DNA from: Bacillus sp. FJAT-27916
GTDB taxonomy: Bacteria; Bacillota; Bacilli; Bacillales; Pradoshiaceae
Direction of reading: 5' to 3'
Assembly (NCBI RefSeq): GCF_001183965.1
Contig: NZ_LFZV01000001.1
Location: 3,619,287 to 3,683,286 of the forward strand
DNA length: 64,000 bases
Position 1 is the first letter of the stretch; the number at the start of each line of letters is the position of its first letter. Of the stretch, positions 35,542-44,868 are shown piece by piece. Below the pieces are notes generated by a model that was given only the letters and a program-made list of their open reading frames with translations, made no database searches and was not told where the DNA came from. Made by a program: the position numbers and the translations under genes.

Positions 35542-37173
35542 TCACTTCCTCCATGAGAATCTCTCTGCTTCAAGTTCCAATAGTCTCTTTCTTAGATTCG
35601 AATCATGGGCATATATATACAACCCATGAACTCCCCTCTTCATCAGGACATTCAGCGAATTCAAGATAATCTTCTCCATGATTTCTTCACTGTTTTCATA
35701 GTCGCTTCTGCCCCTGAAGGCCTCAATATCCTTATACTGATCCGGGTAAACTTTCAGTGTATCAGAATCTTTATCATAGCCTATTGACGGGCCTAGAATG
35801 ACTCCAACATAGTTTAAATCAAAGCCTTGAATCGTATAAATGGAGCCGACTTCCCTGATTGTCTCAGCTTCCTCGGCCCATGTACGGTTTCCATAATCAT
35901 TATTCCAGGGAAGCTTGAAGTTTCCTTCTTCGACATAATAGGCTTCTCCATCTTTCTTATGAACATAGTCAAAGGTTGAAACAATTCGAGCCAGTCCATG
36001 CTTGCGGTCCATTTGTTGGATGACCTCATACATCTCAGCGGCCGAGTCAAAAATCCGAAAATCATACTTGTCTTCAATTGGCATCGGGCTAAGTTTCTTT
36101 TCGACAAACTGATCTATCCAATTGACGAGAGCATCGGAGGCGCGTATTCGAAACTGGTTCTTTAGGACATAGTCTCCCTTTTGACAGCCTTTTGTAACTT
36201 GTTTCAGCTTCTCCTCATCCCAATAGCTTTTCATCTTCAGGACTTGCTTATCATCAAAAACGACAATCGCAATCTTGCTGTGTCGGATAATTTCCTCGAG
36301 ATGATTTTCTTCCGTGAAATTATTATAGCTGTCGGATTTAGTTAGCAGTAAATGAGCTTCATCCACTAAGACAATATCCGCCCGATGCCCCAGCTTCTTG
36401 CGCCTGTTAATAAAGCTTGTTGGTTTCTCGAAATGTTTCTTAGAGAGTGCCTTCACATTCCCGGCGATCTTTTTATACGTTTTTAACATTTCCGAATGAT
36501 TGACCAATAGATAGTTATCCGTCTTATACAAAGGACTATCCTTATCCTTTGATAGCTCCTGAATTTTATTGAAAACAGAGCTGAGGACTACACTCTTTCC
36601 GACACCGGCTTCCCCTTTAATGATGAAAACAAATCGGACCTCATCATTAATATGTTTTTCGCAGACTTCGATGATTTCCTGCTGTAACTCCAGCTGGCCA
36701 ATCGTCATCTCTTTAAATGGAGAAAGCTTAAAAACATCCTTATTCTCAATCGCCTGCCTGGAATGGTCGACCATCTCCCTCTTTAAGAGCTCTGTCCAAA
36801 TATCATCAAATACCTCTTCGTCAAAGAACTTTTTCTCATAATAATTATGCATCACGCTCTTAACAGTCTGACTCTTATTCTGCAGCTTGTAGCGCTCATC
36901 TGCCAAGAAATAATTAATCAGCTTCGTCTCAATATTATAAGTTGCAGAACGGTTGAATTTCTCATGCTTGATAATGGACATTTTCTTTAAAGATTTCCGT
37001 TCATGATTCTTCAAATGGTCCCTCATTCGATTTTTGACAGCCACTGTCTCTCCTATGTATACAGTCGTATCATTATTCAAAAAATAAACGACAGGATAGT
37101 CGATATAAAAGCCGTTCATGCGATTAATTGATTCCTTATTAAATGCCATCGTCTCTATATCCACTTGTCCCAT
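35542..37173 (-). CDS. GIY-YIG nuclease domain fused to SLFN-g3/DUF2075 helicase
   Basis: A 543-residue fusion. Residues 25-100 look like a GIY-YIG endonuclease domain: YPVVYFL (29-31 VYF), TVYIGET (39-41 YIG), Arg49 in VKNRMRDHL and the conserved Glu82 in NIETKLINYF. From about 165 it is a DUF2075 (Schlafen group 3 helicase) P-loop domain with Walker A GEAGVGKS (187-194), Walker B IVLVDEAH (DEAH 271-274), KNQFRIRASDALVNW and EVGSIYTIQGFDLNYVGVILGPSI motifs. Start at ATG 37173. It begins 26 bp after the MazG-like gene. Likely acts on nucleic acid, perhaps in defence; not proven. Confidence 0.85.
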   Translation of the reverse strand: MGQVDIETMAFNKESINRMNGFYIDYPVVYFLNNDTTVYIGETVAVKNRMRDHLKNHERKSLKKMSIIKHEKFNRSATYNIETKLINYFLADERYKLQNKSQTVKSVMHNYYEKKFFDEEVFDDIWTELLKREMVDHSRQAIENKDVFKLSPFKEMTIGQLELQQEIIEVCEKHINDEVRFVFIIKGEAGVGKSVVLSSVFNKIQELSKDKDSPLYKTDNYLLVNHSEMLKTYKKIAGNVKALSKKHFEKPTSFINRRKKLGHRADIVLVDEAHLLLTKSDSYNNFTEENHLEEIIRHSKIAIVVFDDKQVLKMKSYWDEEKLKQVTKGCQKGDYVLKNQFRIRASDALVNWIDQFVEKKLSPMPIEDKYDFRIFDSAAEMYEVIQQMDRKHGLARIVSTFDYVHKKDGEAYYVEEGNFKLPWNNDYGNRTWAEEAETIREVGSIYTIQGFDLNYVGVILGPSIGYDKDSDTLKVYPDQYKDIEAFRGRSDYENSEEIMEKIILNSLNVLMKRGVHGLYIYAHDSNLRKRLLELEAERFSWRK

Positions 37174-37199
37174 TCCCCATCCCACCTATCTATAGCTGA

Positions 37200-37517
37200 T
37201 TATAAACCTGCATCATTATGGTTTTGCGGAGCCGGATACTTAAGCGCATTCTTCTTAAGCTTGCGAAGCGCTTCCTCCTCCAAATCGATATCCAATTTAT
37301 CGGCTAACTGCAGAAGATAAATAAACACATCAGCCATCTCTTCTTTAATATTCTGTCTAGATTCACGTGCAGCCTCTTCACTGTCCTTCCACTGGAAATT
37401 CTCTAGCAGTTCATTCGCCTCTAAAGAAATCGATATCGCTAAATCCTTCTCATTATGGTATTGGCCCCAGCCTCGCTCATCCCTGAATTCCAGCACCTTT
37501 TTCATGACTTTCTCCAT
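37200..37517 (-). CDS. MazG-like nucleotide pyrophosphohydrolase
   Basis: A 105-residue all-alpha NTP-pyrophosphatase of the MazG/dCTPase type. Metal-binding motif EANELLENFQW...EEMADVFIYLLQLAD carries the EExxE- and ExxD-like clusters. It should hydrolyse a (d)NTP to (d)NMP and pyrophosphate. It is the first gene of a two-gene unit with the GIY-YIG/SLFN-g3 fusion, 26 bp apart. A house-cleaning role or a role in nucleotide depletion during phage infection are both possible. Confidence 0.88.
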   Translation of the reverse strand: MEKVMKKVLEFRDERGWGQYHNEKDLAISISLEANELLENFQWKDSEEAARESRQNIKEEMADVFIYLLQLADKLDIDLEEEALRKLKKNALKYPAPQNHNDAGL

Positions 37518-37646
37518 TTAGCAACCCACCCAACTTTAAGTTCTATCTATTCTACTTTATCATTTTTCAATAAGAAGACAAAAAAGTCAGCAGTTCCTCC
37601 CTGAAACCTCAATCCCCTATACTGCTTAGTAATAAAACATAAAAAA

Positions 37647-37667
37647 AGCCCTTCCAAACGAAGGACT
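37647..37667 (-). terminator. Terminator of the glycosyltransferase gene
   Basis: AGCCCTTC / GAAGGACT stem; minus-strand transcript ends TTTTTTT (complement of 37640-37647). Confidence 0.75.
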
Positions 37668-37676
37668 TTTCACTTA

Positions 37677-39200
37677 TTATGACCTTATTTTTCGATTTTC
37701 TAATGCTTTAGATACAATGGAAACCCACTCTTCATCCTTTTCGCTAAATTCTCTTTCAATTTTTCGAAGGGCTTCCTTTCCCATTTTTAATGCTAATTCA
37801 ACATTAGTAAACATGAAAATCATGGACTCAGCCAGCTGTTCAATACTGTTTTTTGGTACAAGTAATCCATTAATACCGTCATCAATCAGTTCTTTTGGAC
37901 CGTAATTAATATCATAGCTCACAACTGGTGTAGCATTAGCCATACTCTCTAATATAGATAGAGGAAACCCTTCTGTTCGAGAGGCTAAAATGCTAAATAA
38001 TGCACCTTGATACTTTTCTGGGGGATTCTGTGCATAACCATTTATTTTTATATGACTAGTCAAATTGGCTTTTTCAATCATTTGCTGCAAATTCTCTTTT
38101 TCAGCTCCATCACCCCATAATTCCAATCTAGCATCAGGAACCTTCTTGACGACTAGTTCAAAAGCTTGAATGATGTGATCAAAATTCTTAATTGCAGCAT
38201 ACCTGCCAATCGCTACCGCAAGTCGTTCATCTCTACCAATCTTCGGCCGGCCTAACCAGTTTTTTTCAATAGAAGGTTTTACTATATTTGGCATCACATA
38301 TAGATTATCCTTTGGGCCGAATCTCTTCTCAATATCCTCTTTTTGCTGCCTGCTTAGAACTAAAGCAGCATCAAACATATCCAAATAATCAAAGCCTGTC
38401 CGAACAGGCGGGGCAATTTCAGAATCATCCTCAAAAGGCGCCATAAGATGGTTGCTGTGAAGCCTCCAAATTTTAGCTGCTTTTTTATTTGTTACCTTAA
38501 TCATTAACAGGTCTGTATTTCTAGCATCAGAGACTAGAACAGGATTCTCTTTGTCCTTAATGACTTGTTCAATCCATGCAGTTTTCAACTCATCATCATT
38601 ACTATATATCGCTGACATGGAGCCATCCTCATTAAACACATTGACACGAACAGCTCTTCCATTTTCCGGATTGACCCATTTAGATAAATAGGCGTGGTTG
38701 TTATTTCGGTAAAAAACCATTTGACGAGGCTTATTTAGCTGGTAGTCCATGAATGAAACTTTTCTTATTATGCCAAATTCATCGTATATTTCTCTTTTTG
38801 TTCGATAGCGTTCTTCATTAAAATAATCAATGAAATCTAATTTTCCATTTTTGCGGTACTTTTTGTACCTCACATACAATCCATTCTCATAAACACGGAA
38901 AGCATTATGTCCAATATGCGGATCTAAATATCCTGTTTCACTAGGTTCATCCCTTTTAAGAGGTTTTTCTTGCCCACATAATCCCTCATATAGATTTAGT
39001 ATCTTTACCTCTCTACTCAATAAACCTTGATCAATCAATTGTTTTCGAATAGTATCATATCTCGTATCAAAATTAAATGTTAATATATGAGTATCAAAGC
39101 CCATCCTGGCAAATGTATTCGCCTGAGTTAAAGACGCTTTTGTCAAACCACCCCGTTGTACATCCAAAGAATTGATCAAGAAGTACATCGTCGCATTCAT
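37677..39200 (-). CDS. Family 4 glycosyltransferase, poly(glycerol-phosphate) alpha-glucosyltransferase (TagE-like)
   Basis: A 507-residue GT4 enzyme. The N-terminal 250 residues have the extended insert of TagE/TarM proteins (LINSLDVQRGGLTKASLTQANTFARMG, then MDYQLNKPRQMVFYRNN). The C-terminal donor domain has VAIGRYAAIKNFDHIIQAFE and the EGFPLSILESMANATPVVSYD catalytic signature. TagE-type enzymes glucosylate wall teichoic acid poly(glycerol phosphate). It stands alone; no teichoic-acid cluster is present in the window, so the acceptor is inferred. Confidence 0.8.
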   Translation of the reverse strand: MNATMYFLINSLDVQRGGLTKASLTQANTFARMGFDTHILTFNFDTRYDTIRKQLIDQGLLSREVKILNLYEGLCGQEKPLKRDEPSETGYLDPHIGHNAFRVYENGLYVRYKKYRKNGKLDFIDYFNEERYRTKREIYDEFGIIRKVSFMDYQLNKPRQMVFYRNNNHAYLSKWVNPENGRAVRVNVFNEDGSMSAIYSNDDELKTAWIEQVIKDKENPVLVSDARNTDLLMIKVTNKKAAKIWRLHSNHLMAPFEDDSEIAPPVRTGFDYLDMFDAALVLSRQQKEDIEKRFGPKDNLYVMPNIVKPSIEKNWLGRPKIGRDERLAVAIGRYAAIKNFDHIIQAFELVVKKVPDARLELWGDGAEKENLQQMIEKANLTSHIKINGYAQNPPEKYQGALFSILASRTEGFPLSILESMANATPVVSYDINYGPKELIDDGINGLLVPKNSIEQLAESMIFMFTNVELALKMGKEALRKIEREFSEKDEEWVSIVSKALENRKIRS

Positions 39201-39600
39201 TTTTTACCAACTCCCTCATAGATAGAACTAATACTTATACCATAGATATTGAAAATTATTACTATTAACCAATGGATACTCTAGGTGAAAGATTGAACTG
39301 GTGTACCATCTTTAGCACTCTTCCGTTATACCAATCCCTCCCAAAATAGTAATTCTAAAATATTCAATACCAAAATCATCCTTATCTATCTGAATTCCCC
39401 ACTTGTCACTAAAGTAACCCTTCTATTATCTTTTTGAACACTTTACAAGCTCCACACATCATTCATTGTGATCTCTCAATGAATAGTCTTTCGAAACGTC
39501 TTTTAGAATGAACTGACCTTTCTCTCATCTCTTTCATTTCTCTATTAAGCCACTACAGACATGACAAAATGTTCTCCGATGTTGCATAAAAGGCTAGCAT
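39201..39600. other. Non-coding gap, AT-rich
   Basis: About 400 bp between divergent genes, with no supported gene or RNA. Promoters of the glycosyltransferase are expected here. Confidence 0.5.
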
Positions 39601-39612
39601 TTCGTTAAAAAA

Positions 39613-39707
39613 TTGACTAATATATTAGTATACAAGTATACAAGTTTCGCATAGTTTTAATCTCTTTCTCTTCGTTACATGATTAATAACTCACGAAAGC
39701 GCTTTAA
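39613..39707 (+). promoter_or_regulatory. Probable promoter and cre-like site for the GH3 gene
   Basis: TTGACT (39613-39618), 18-bp spacer, TATACA (39637-39642), overlapped by a direct repeat GTATACAA-like (GTATACAAGTATACAA). Downstream CGAAAGCGCTTTAA at 39694-39707 resembles a cre site with two mismatches, in a position where CcpA would block elongation. Confidence 0.45.
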
Positions 39708-39768
39708 AAACTAGTTACTTGTAAAGTTTCAATAAGAACCATTACTTTTTTAAAAGGAGCTTTTATCA

Positions 39769-41529
39769 ATGGGTAAAGTAAATTTAAAAGCACAACCATA
39801 TAATTTAACAGACGATGATATTAAATGGGTTCAAGATACAATCAGCTCTATGACCATCGAGGAGAAGATCGGTCAATTATTTGTCAACATGGGATCTAGC
39901 CGTACAGAAGAATATTTAACAGACATGGTTAATCAATATCATATCGGCGCCGTTCGCTATAACCCTGGAAAAGCGGAAGAAGTATATGATCAAAATAAAA
40001 TCTTGCAAGAGAAAAGTAAGATTCCTTTGTTAATCGCAGCGAATACAGAGGCTGGCGGAAACGGAGCTTGTACGGATGGAACAGAAGTTGGTTTAGAAGT
40101 CAAAATCGGGGCAACTAACGACACAAAATGGGCATATGAAATGGGACGTGTTTCCGGCGTTGAAGCATCTGCCATTGGCTGTAACTGGAGTTTTGCTCCA
40201 ATCGTAGATATAAACTACAACTGGCGTAACCCAATCATCTCCAGCCGTTCATTCGGTTCTGACCCGGATTTAGTGCTTGAGATGAGCCTCGCTTACATGA
40301 AGGGTATTCAGGAAAGCGGAATTGCTCCAGCAGCAAAACATTGGCCTGGAGACGGCGTAGATGAGCGTGATCAGCATTTATCCTTCTCCGTGAACAGCCT
40401 TTCTACTGAAGAATGGGATGCAACATACGGTAAAGTATACAAAGGCTTAATTGATGCCGGTCTGCCTTCCATCATGGCAGGACATATTCATTTGCCAGCC
40501 TATGAGAAACATTTCAACCCTGGCAAAAAAGATGAAGATTTGATGCCTGCAACATTATCAAAAGAAATCACTACAGACCTGCTTCGCGGCAAATTAGGAT
40601 TTAACGGAGTTGTCGTAACAGACGCGAGCCATATGCTCGGCTTAACTGGCGCTATGAAGAGAAGTGAACTGCTTCCAACATCCATCGCTGCAGGCTGCGA
40701 CTTATTCCTATTCTTCAATGATCCAGATGAAGATTTCGCCTACATGATGGACGGCTATAAGAAGGGAATCATCACAGAAGAACGTTTGCAAGAAGCGCTA
40801 GAACGTATTCTTGGTTTGAAAGCAAGCCTCGGACTTCATAAAAAAGCAAAAACAGACATTATGCTGCCTAAAGAAGAAGCTATGGCGAAAATTGGACTTC
40901 CAGAAAACACAGCCTTGTTCAAGGAAGTTGCTGATCAAGCCATCACACTAGTAAAAGACAAACAAGATATTTGGCCAGTTACACCTGAGAAATACAAACG
41001 CGTTCTATTAGTTGACGTAAAAGGTGTTCAGGGCGGATTCGGCGCTCTAATCGGAAGTAAAGAAAAAGCGGTTGATATGATGAAAGAATTGCTTGAAGCA
41101 CAAGGTTTCATCGTAACTGTTTGGGAATCAACTGAAGAGAAAATCATGAAGCTTCCAGAAGAGGAAAGAGCAGCAGCTATCGCAAACGTCTATGCTCAAA
41201 AGAGACCAATCACGGAGCTAACTGATAATTATGACCTAATCATCAATATCGCAAATGTAAACCCAGGTACGGTTCAAAGAATCGTATGGCCTGCAAGTAA
41301 AGGAACGCCAGACATTCCGTTCTATATCCATGAAGTGCCAACAATCTTTGTTTCTGTTCAATATCCGTACCATTTACCAGATGTTCCGCAAGTCAAAACA
41401 TACATCAATGTGTATGACAGCAGAAGACAGTCATTAGAAGTACTTGTCGAGAAATTGATGGGACGCTCTGAGTTTAAAGGGGTAAGTCCAGTTGATGCTT
41501 ATTGCGGATTTGTTGATACGCGAATTTAA
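39769..41529 (+). CDS. Glycoside hydrolase family 3 protein (beta-N-acetylhexosaminidase-like)
   Basis: A 586-residue cytoplasmic GH3 protein without a signal peptide. The TIM-barrel domain (about 20-350) has KHWPGDGVDERDQHLS, the counterpart of the KHFPGHG..DSH motif of NagZ-type hexosaminidases, and VVTDASHMLGLTGA with the likely nucleophile Asp. A C-terminal alpha/beta domain follows (about 400-570). NagZ-like enzymes remove N-acetylglucosamine from wall fragments or chitooligosaccharides. A start at 39769 follows AAAGGAGC. A cre-like site and an unusual double repeat precede it. Confidence 0.82.
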   Translation: MGKVNLKAQPYNLTDDDIKWVQDTISSMTIEEKIGQLFVNMGSSRTEEYLTDMVNQYHIGAVRYNPGKAEEVYDQNKILQEKSKIPLLIAANTEAGGNGACTDGTEVGLEVKIGATNDTKWAYEMGRVSGVEASAIGCNWSFAPIVDINYNWRNPIISSRSFGSDPDLVLEMSLAYMKGIQESGIAPAAKHWPGDGVDERDQHLSFSVNSLSTEEWDATYGKVYKGLIDAGLPSIMAGHIHLPAYEKHFNPGKKDEDLMPATLSKEITTDLLRGKLGFNGVVVTDASHMLGLTGAMKRSELLPTSIAAGCDLFLFFNDPDEDFAYMMDGYKKGIITEERLQEALERILGLKASLGLHKKAKTDIMLPKEEAMAKIGLPENTALFKEVADQAITLVKDKQDIWPVTPEKYKRVLLVDVKGVQGGFGALIGSKEKAVDMMKELLEAQGFIVTVWESTEEKIMKLPEEERAAAIANVYAQKRPITELTDNYDLIINIANVNPGTVQRIVWPASKGTPDIPFYIHEVPTIFVSVQYPYHLPDVPQVKTYINVYDSRRQSLEVLVEKLMGRSEFKGVSPVDAYCGFVDTRI

Positions 41530-41543
41530 TAGCACAGAATTGA

Positions 41544-41570
41544 GAAGCAGGGATACCTATTCCCTGCTTC
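41544..41570 (+). terminator. Terminator of the GH3 gene
   Basis: GAAGCAGGGA / TCCCTGCTTC stem followed by TTTGTTTTG. Confidence 0.9.
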
Positions 41571-41710
41571 TTTGTTTTGAATTCTGTTTCGGATTCTATT
41601 CCTATCATTAGGCATTCGCCCTTACCCATAACCATCGTGTTTTCGCCAATAAACCTTATTCAATCGAACCTTTCCGAGAAGCTCAGTTCCATTCTCACTT
41701 CAAATCAAAA

Positions 41711-41743
41711 AACAGGCGGGACTAAAACTGCATCCCACCTGTT
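41711..41743 (-). terminator. Terminator of the neutral protease gene
   Basis: AACAGGCGGGA / TCCCACCTGTT stem with one G-U pair; TTTTTGA follows on the minus strand. Confidence 0.8.
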
Positions 41744-41752
41744 CAACATTAA

Positions 41753-43414
41753 TTAATAGATTCCCACCGAATCAAATCCTGCATTAGCAGCAGCTGTTTC
41801 CGCACTTCCCGCTCCATACAAATCAATCGCTGATTGAACAACGGCTTGGCGTGCATCGCTGAAATTAGAGTTTGGCGTTAGGTAGACAGTCAATGCACGG
41901 TAGTAGATTTTCCCTAGCTTCTCACGTCCGATATCTTGCGCGATTAGATATGCGGCATGGTTGGTGATAGAGGAATTGACGTGTACTCCCCCTCCGTCAA
42001 CGGATGTCGGCATATGATAGAATTCATCCATATGGTCTGGATAAACTCCGCCATTCGTGCTGTACGCACGTCTTTGCTCATTGCTGACAACGACGCTGTT
42101 CGGATCACGGAGGCTGCGAAGGACCGTAAATCCATCTGCTTTAGCAGCTGGCGCCATAATATCCTCGCCCATTTCCCAATCGCTATCATCCACGAGTGCA
42201 CCGAATACATCTGCAAATGACTCGTTCAGTGCGCCAGATTGATTGCGGTACACCAAGTTAGCTGAATGGCTGATGACACCGTGGGTCATTTCATGGGCCG
42301 CGACATCAAGTCCTGCTGATAGGGAAATCATGAATTCGCCATCCCCATCGCCATAGGTCATCCAGCGCCCGTTCCAGGAGGCGTTATTGTAATTCGTGCC
42401 ATAATGGACTTTGGAGATAATGGCCATTCCTTCCCCATCAAGAGAATTACGGCCATGCTCCTTCAAGAAATACTCGTACACTTTTTCAGAATTATAATGA
42501 GCATCAACAGCTGCGCGGTCATAATCGCTTTTAAAGGAGGCGGAGTTTCCGACATAAAGCGTATCATTGCTGGCTGTATTATCATTCTTGGCATCATAGG
42601 TCTCGATACCCTCCAGATTGGCATGCGCATAATCTGCCAGTGCAAACTTTGTTCCGGAATTCGGCTCCTTCACGCGAGTGATGTGCAGCTCTCTGTGTTC
42701 CCCATGTACACCAAGCCCGGTACCTTTCTGCGTTTTATTTTCATCCGCATGCATTAACGCATTATATTGATCAATGATTTCTCCAGATTTCGCATCCACG
42801 AAGACATACCAGTTGCCAGGCTCTTCTCCCATGAAATTCACATTGACCTTATAGGCTGTATAGTTTTTTCCCTCGAATGGATAAACAACGAGCTCTGAGG
42901 TTGGTTCATATGTAAGCTCTTTAGAGGCATTTACAGAAGACTTGGCAGCCTTAATAGCTGCATCACTGCTGATGGAGGCTTTCGTATCTACAGTGGTAGT
43001 AGCGAGTGTTTGATTTGTCCGTCCATTAACGGAAACGACTTCATTCTCCTCATTGAAATGGACAATCACTTCAGACCCTTCAACATTCACGCCATTAATT
43101 GATTGATTGAATCGAACATGCGTCATCCCAAGCTCATCCTTCTGGACATCCTTCACTTTCAAGCTCTTATCCGGATTGCTTATTCCCGTCTCTGCTTTGT
43201 TCTTTTCTAAGTACTTAAGGGCATTGGCAGGATTGCTTGAGGAGAATCTCTCTGCATGACGCTCTTTCACGAATAGAGGAACACTCGCCTTTTCATTCCA
43301 ATTCTTGACCACCTTCTGCGAATCAACCGGCGCTGCAAAGACATTGCCAACTGGAAGCGAACTCATCAACATGGCCGACGATAATATGACAGGAACAATC
43401 AATTTCTTCTTCAA
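41753..43414 (-). CDS. Neutral protease, bacillolysin (thermolysin family M4), secreted precursor
   Basis: A 553-residue prepropeptide. Signal peptide about 1-28 (MKKKLIVPVILSSAMLMSS.. AAPVDS). FTP and PepSY-type propeptide domains about 40-225. Mature M4 domain from about 250 has HEMTH with His374, Glu375 and His378, third ligand Glu398 in ALNESFADV, and the catalytic His in GGVHVNSSITNHAAY. It is secreted and degrades external protein to feed the cell. The length is usual for NprE-type enzymes. Its gene is divergent from a membrane protein gene. Confidence 0.93.
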   Translation of the reverse strand: MKKKLIVPVILSSAMLMSSLPVGNVFAAPVDSQKVVKNWNEKASVPLFVKERHAERFSSSNPANALKYLEKNKAETGISNPDKSLKVKDVQKDELGMTHVRFNQSINGVNVEGSEVIVHFNEENEVVSVNGRTNQTLATTTVDTKASISSDAAIKAAKSSVNASKELTYEPTSELVVYPFEGKNYTAYKVNVNFMGEEPGNWYVFVDAKSGEIIDQYNALMHADENKTQKGTGLGVHGEHRELHITRVKEPNSGTKFALADYAHANLEGIETYDAKNDNTASNDTLYVGNSASFKSDYDRAAVDAHYNSEKVYEYFLKEHGRNSLDGEGMAIISKVHYGTNYNNASWNGRWMTYGDGDGEFMISLSAGLDVAAHEMTHGVISHSANLVYRNQSGALNESFADVFGALVDDSDWEMGEDIMAPAAKADGFTVLRSLRDPNSVVVSNEQRRAYSTNGGVYPDHMDEFYHMPTSVDGGGVHVNSSITNHAAYLIAQDIGREKLGKIYYRALTVYLTPNSNFSDARQAVVQSAIDLYGAGSAETAAANAGFDSVGIY

Positions 43415-43641
43415 TCCCTCATCCCCCTAATAAAGTGCATTTTTTTCATTATAAAATGACATAGAATTAATATCATGAATATTTAGAATTATTTACCAAT
43501 TGTGACCACTGGCTAAATATAACTAGTTTTCATGCCTAGATAGATGACCTCCTGCTTTAAGTATCCAAGAGCAAAAAGACCAGATATCCCCATTTTTGTG
43601 GTAAAATTATGCCAATTAGTATAATAGGAGGCTGTGTTCAT

Positions 43642-44811
43642 TTGGCATTAAAAAAAATCCATCATACTCAAAAAGGACGAATTTGGCTGAACTGGGCCGG
43701 AAGAATAGTTATGTACTTGGCAACAAGCACCGTTGTTCTAGCCTCCTTCCTCCTTTTTTGGTTTGCCTACCTGTCCTATGTGAGTGAGTTTACGGCAGGG
43801 GCGATTGCTCTGTCGATTGGAGCAATCATCTTATTCATTCTAGGAATCTTCTTCATACGAATGGTTACGCGTATACCGAGAGAGGATTATGGCATTGAAA
43901 TGAAGGAGGACGGAATTTATCAATACTTCGTCAATTTTGACCGCCAAGAAACGAAGGAACACTTTCTCTCTTATGATCAAATTGAGCGGATCATTATTGG
44001 CCCTTCCGCTTTTAAAATTGCGCGTAAACCCTATTATTACATAACAGTCCGTTTTGTATGGGAGTGGACAGAAGATGGGAAGAAGGGCTACTCATCCATA
44101 AGCGTAGAAACGAAAAAGCAGCTTGAAGAAATGCTGGATAAATTCTCTCCGGATACACCAATCCAAACAACGGATTACGACCTTTCTTCATATAATGCCT
44201 ATGTTTTACATGAGATTTTTTCAACAACCGAGTTAAACGATTGGAATAATCGAGATCCGCTCGTACTGCCATTTACGGCCTTTCAGAGACAATATAGTCC
44301 TGGACGTAGATGGGAACCTGCCGCTATTAGGGAAAAACGACAGCGCAGATATGCGCGGCTCGATAAATATGGGGCCTTCTTCTATCGGATGAGCTTGATC
44401 TATTGCTTATTATGCAGCCTCCTATTCATACCCGGCTGGCCTGTCAACAGCAATGAGCATTTCGATAATAATGTGATGGTTGTCTTTCCCATTCCTTTGA
44501 TGCTGCCATTAATCATTTTTTATTATTTCAGGGAAAGATTTAGTATGAAGCAGGTCCTCCTCCAATGGGTATATCTATTAGCCGCCTATTTTGCAGGTGC
44601 CTTCATTGGCGCCATCTTTAGAGGAATTAACGTAGCCATCTTATTAGCAATCATTGATTACGGAAAGAATCTGCTTATTACACTTTTCATTACATTTTTA
44701 ATCAGTAAAAGTATATGGTTTTTCTGTTTTGCCGCAGTCATGCTTACGAGGCTTTTTAAGGTCGAGCTGATGAAGCCTAACCCACGAAAGCAGAAAATGA
44801 CACTCCCTTAA
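43642..44811 (+). CDS. Polytopic membrane protein of unknown function
   Basis: A 389-residue protein from a TTG at 43642, chosen because AGGAGG (43626-43631) lies 10 nt before it; ATG at 43609 has no ribosome site and gives an odd N-terminus. Two helices near the start, a cytoplasmic or external middle region of about 200 residues rich in aromatic and charged residues (IEMKEDGIYQYFVNF...), then four or more helices at 250-380. The middle part looks like a PH-like/DUF domain but I do not recognise it. A terminator follows. Confidence 0.7.
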   Translation: MALKKIHHTQKGRIWLNWAGRIVMYLATSTVVLASFLLFWFAYLSYVSEFTAGAIALSIGAIILFILGIFFIRMVTRIPREDYGIEMKEDGIYQYFVNFDRQETKEHFLSYDQIERIIIGPSAFKIARKPYYYITVRFVWEWTEDGKKGYSSISVETKKQLEEMLDKFSPDTPIQTTDYDLSSYNAYVLHEIFSTTELNDWNNRDPLVLPFTAFQRQYSPGRRWEPAAIREKRQRRYARLDKYGAFFYRMSLIYCLLCSLLFIPGWPVNSNEHFDNNVMVVFPIPLMLPLIIFYYFRERFSMKQVLLQWVYLLAAYFAGAFIGAIFRGINVAILLAIIDYGKNLLITLFITFLISKSIWFFCFAAVMLTRLFKVELMKPNPRKQKMTLP

Positions 44812-44825
44812 GAAAAGCTAATAAA

Positions 44826-44860
44826 AAGGCAGCAGCCCATGAATATGGGCTTGCTGCCTT
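44826..44860. terminator. Terminator, AAGGCAGCAGCCC family, between convergent genes
   Basis: AAGGCAGCAGCCCA / TGGGCTTGCTGCCTT stem followed by CTTTATG. Two more hairpins of this sequence family lie at 54302-54340 and 62232-62263. Confidence 0.8.
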
Positions 44861-44868
44861 CTTTATGT

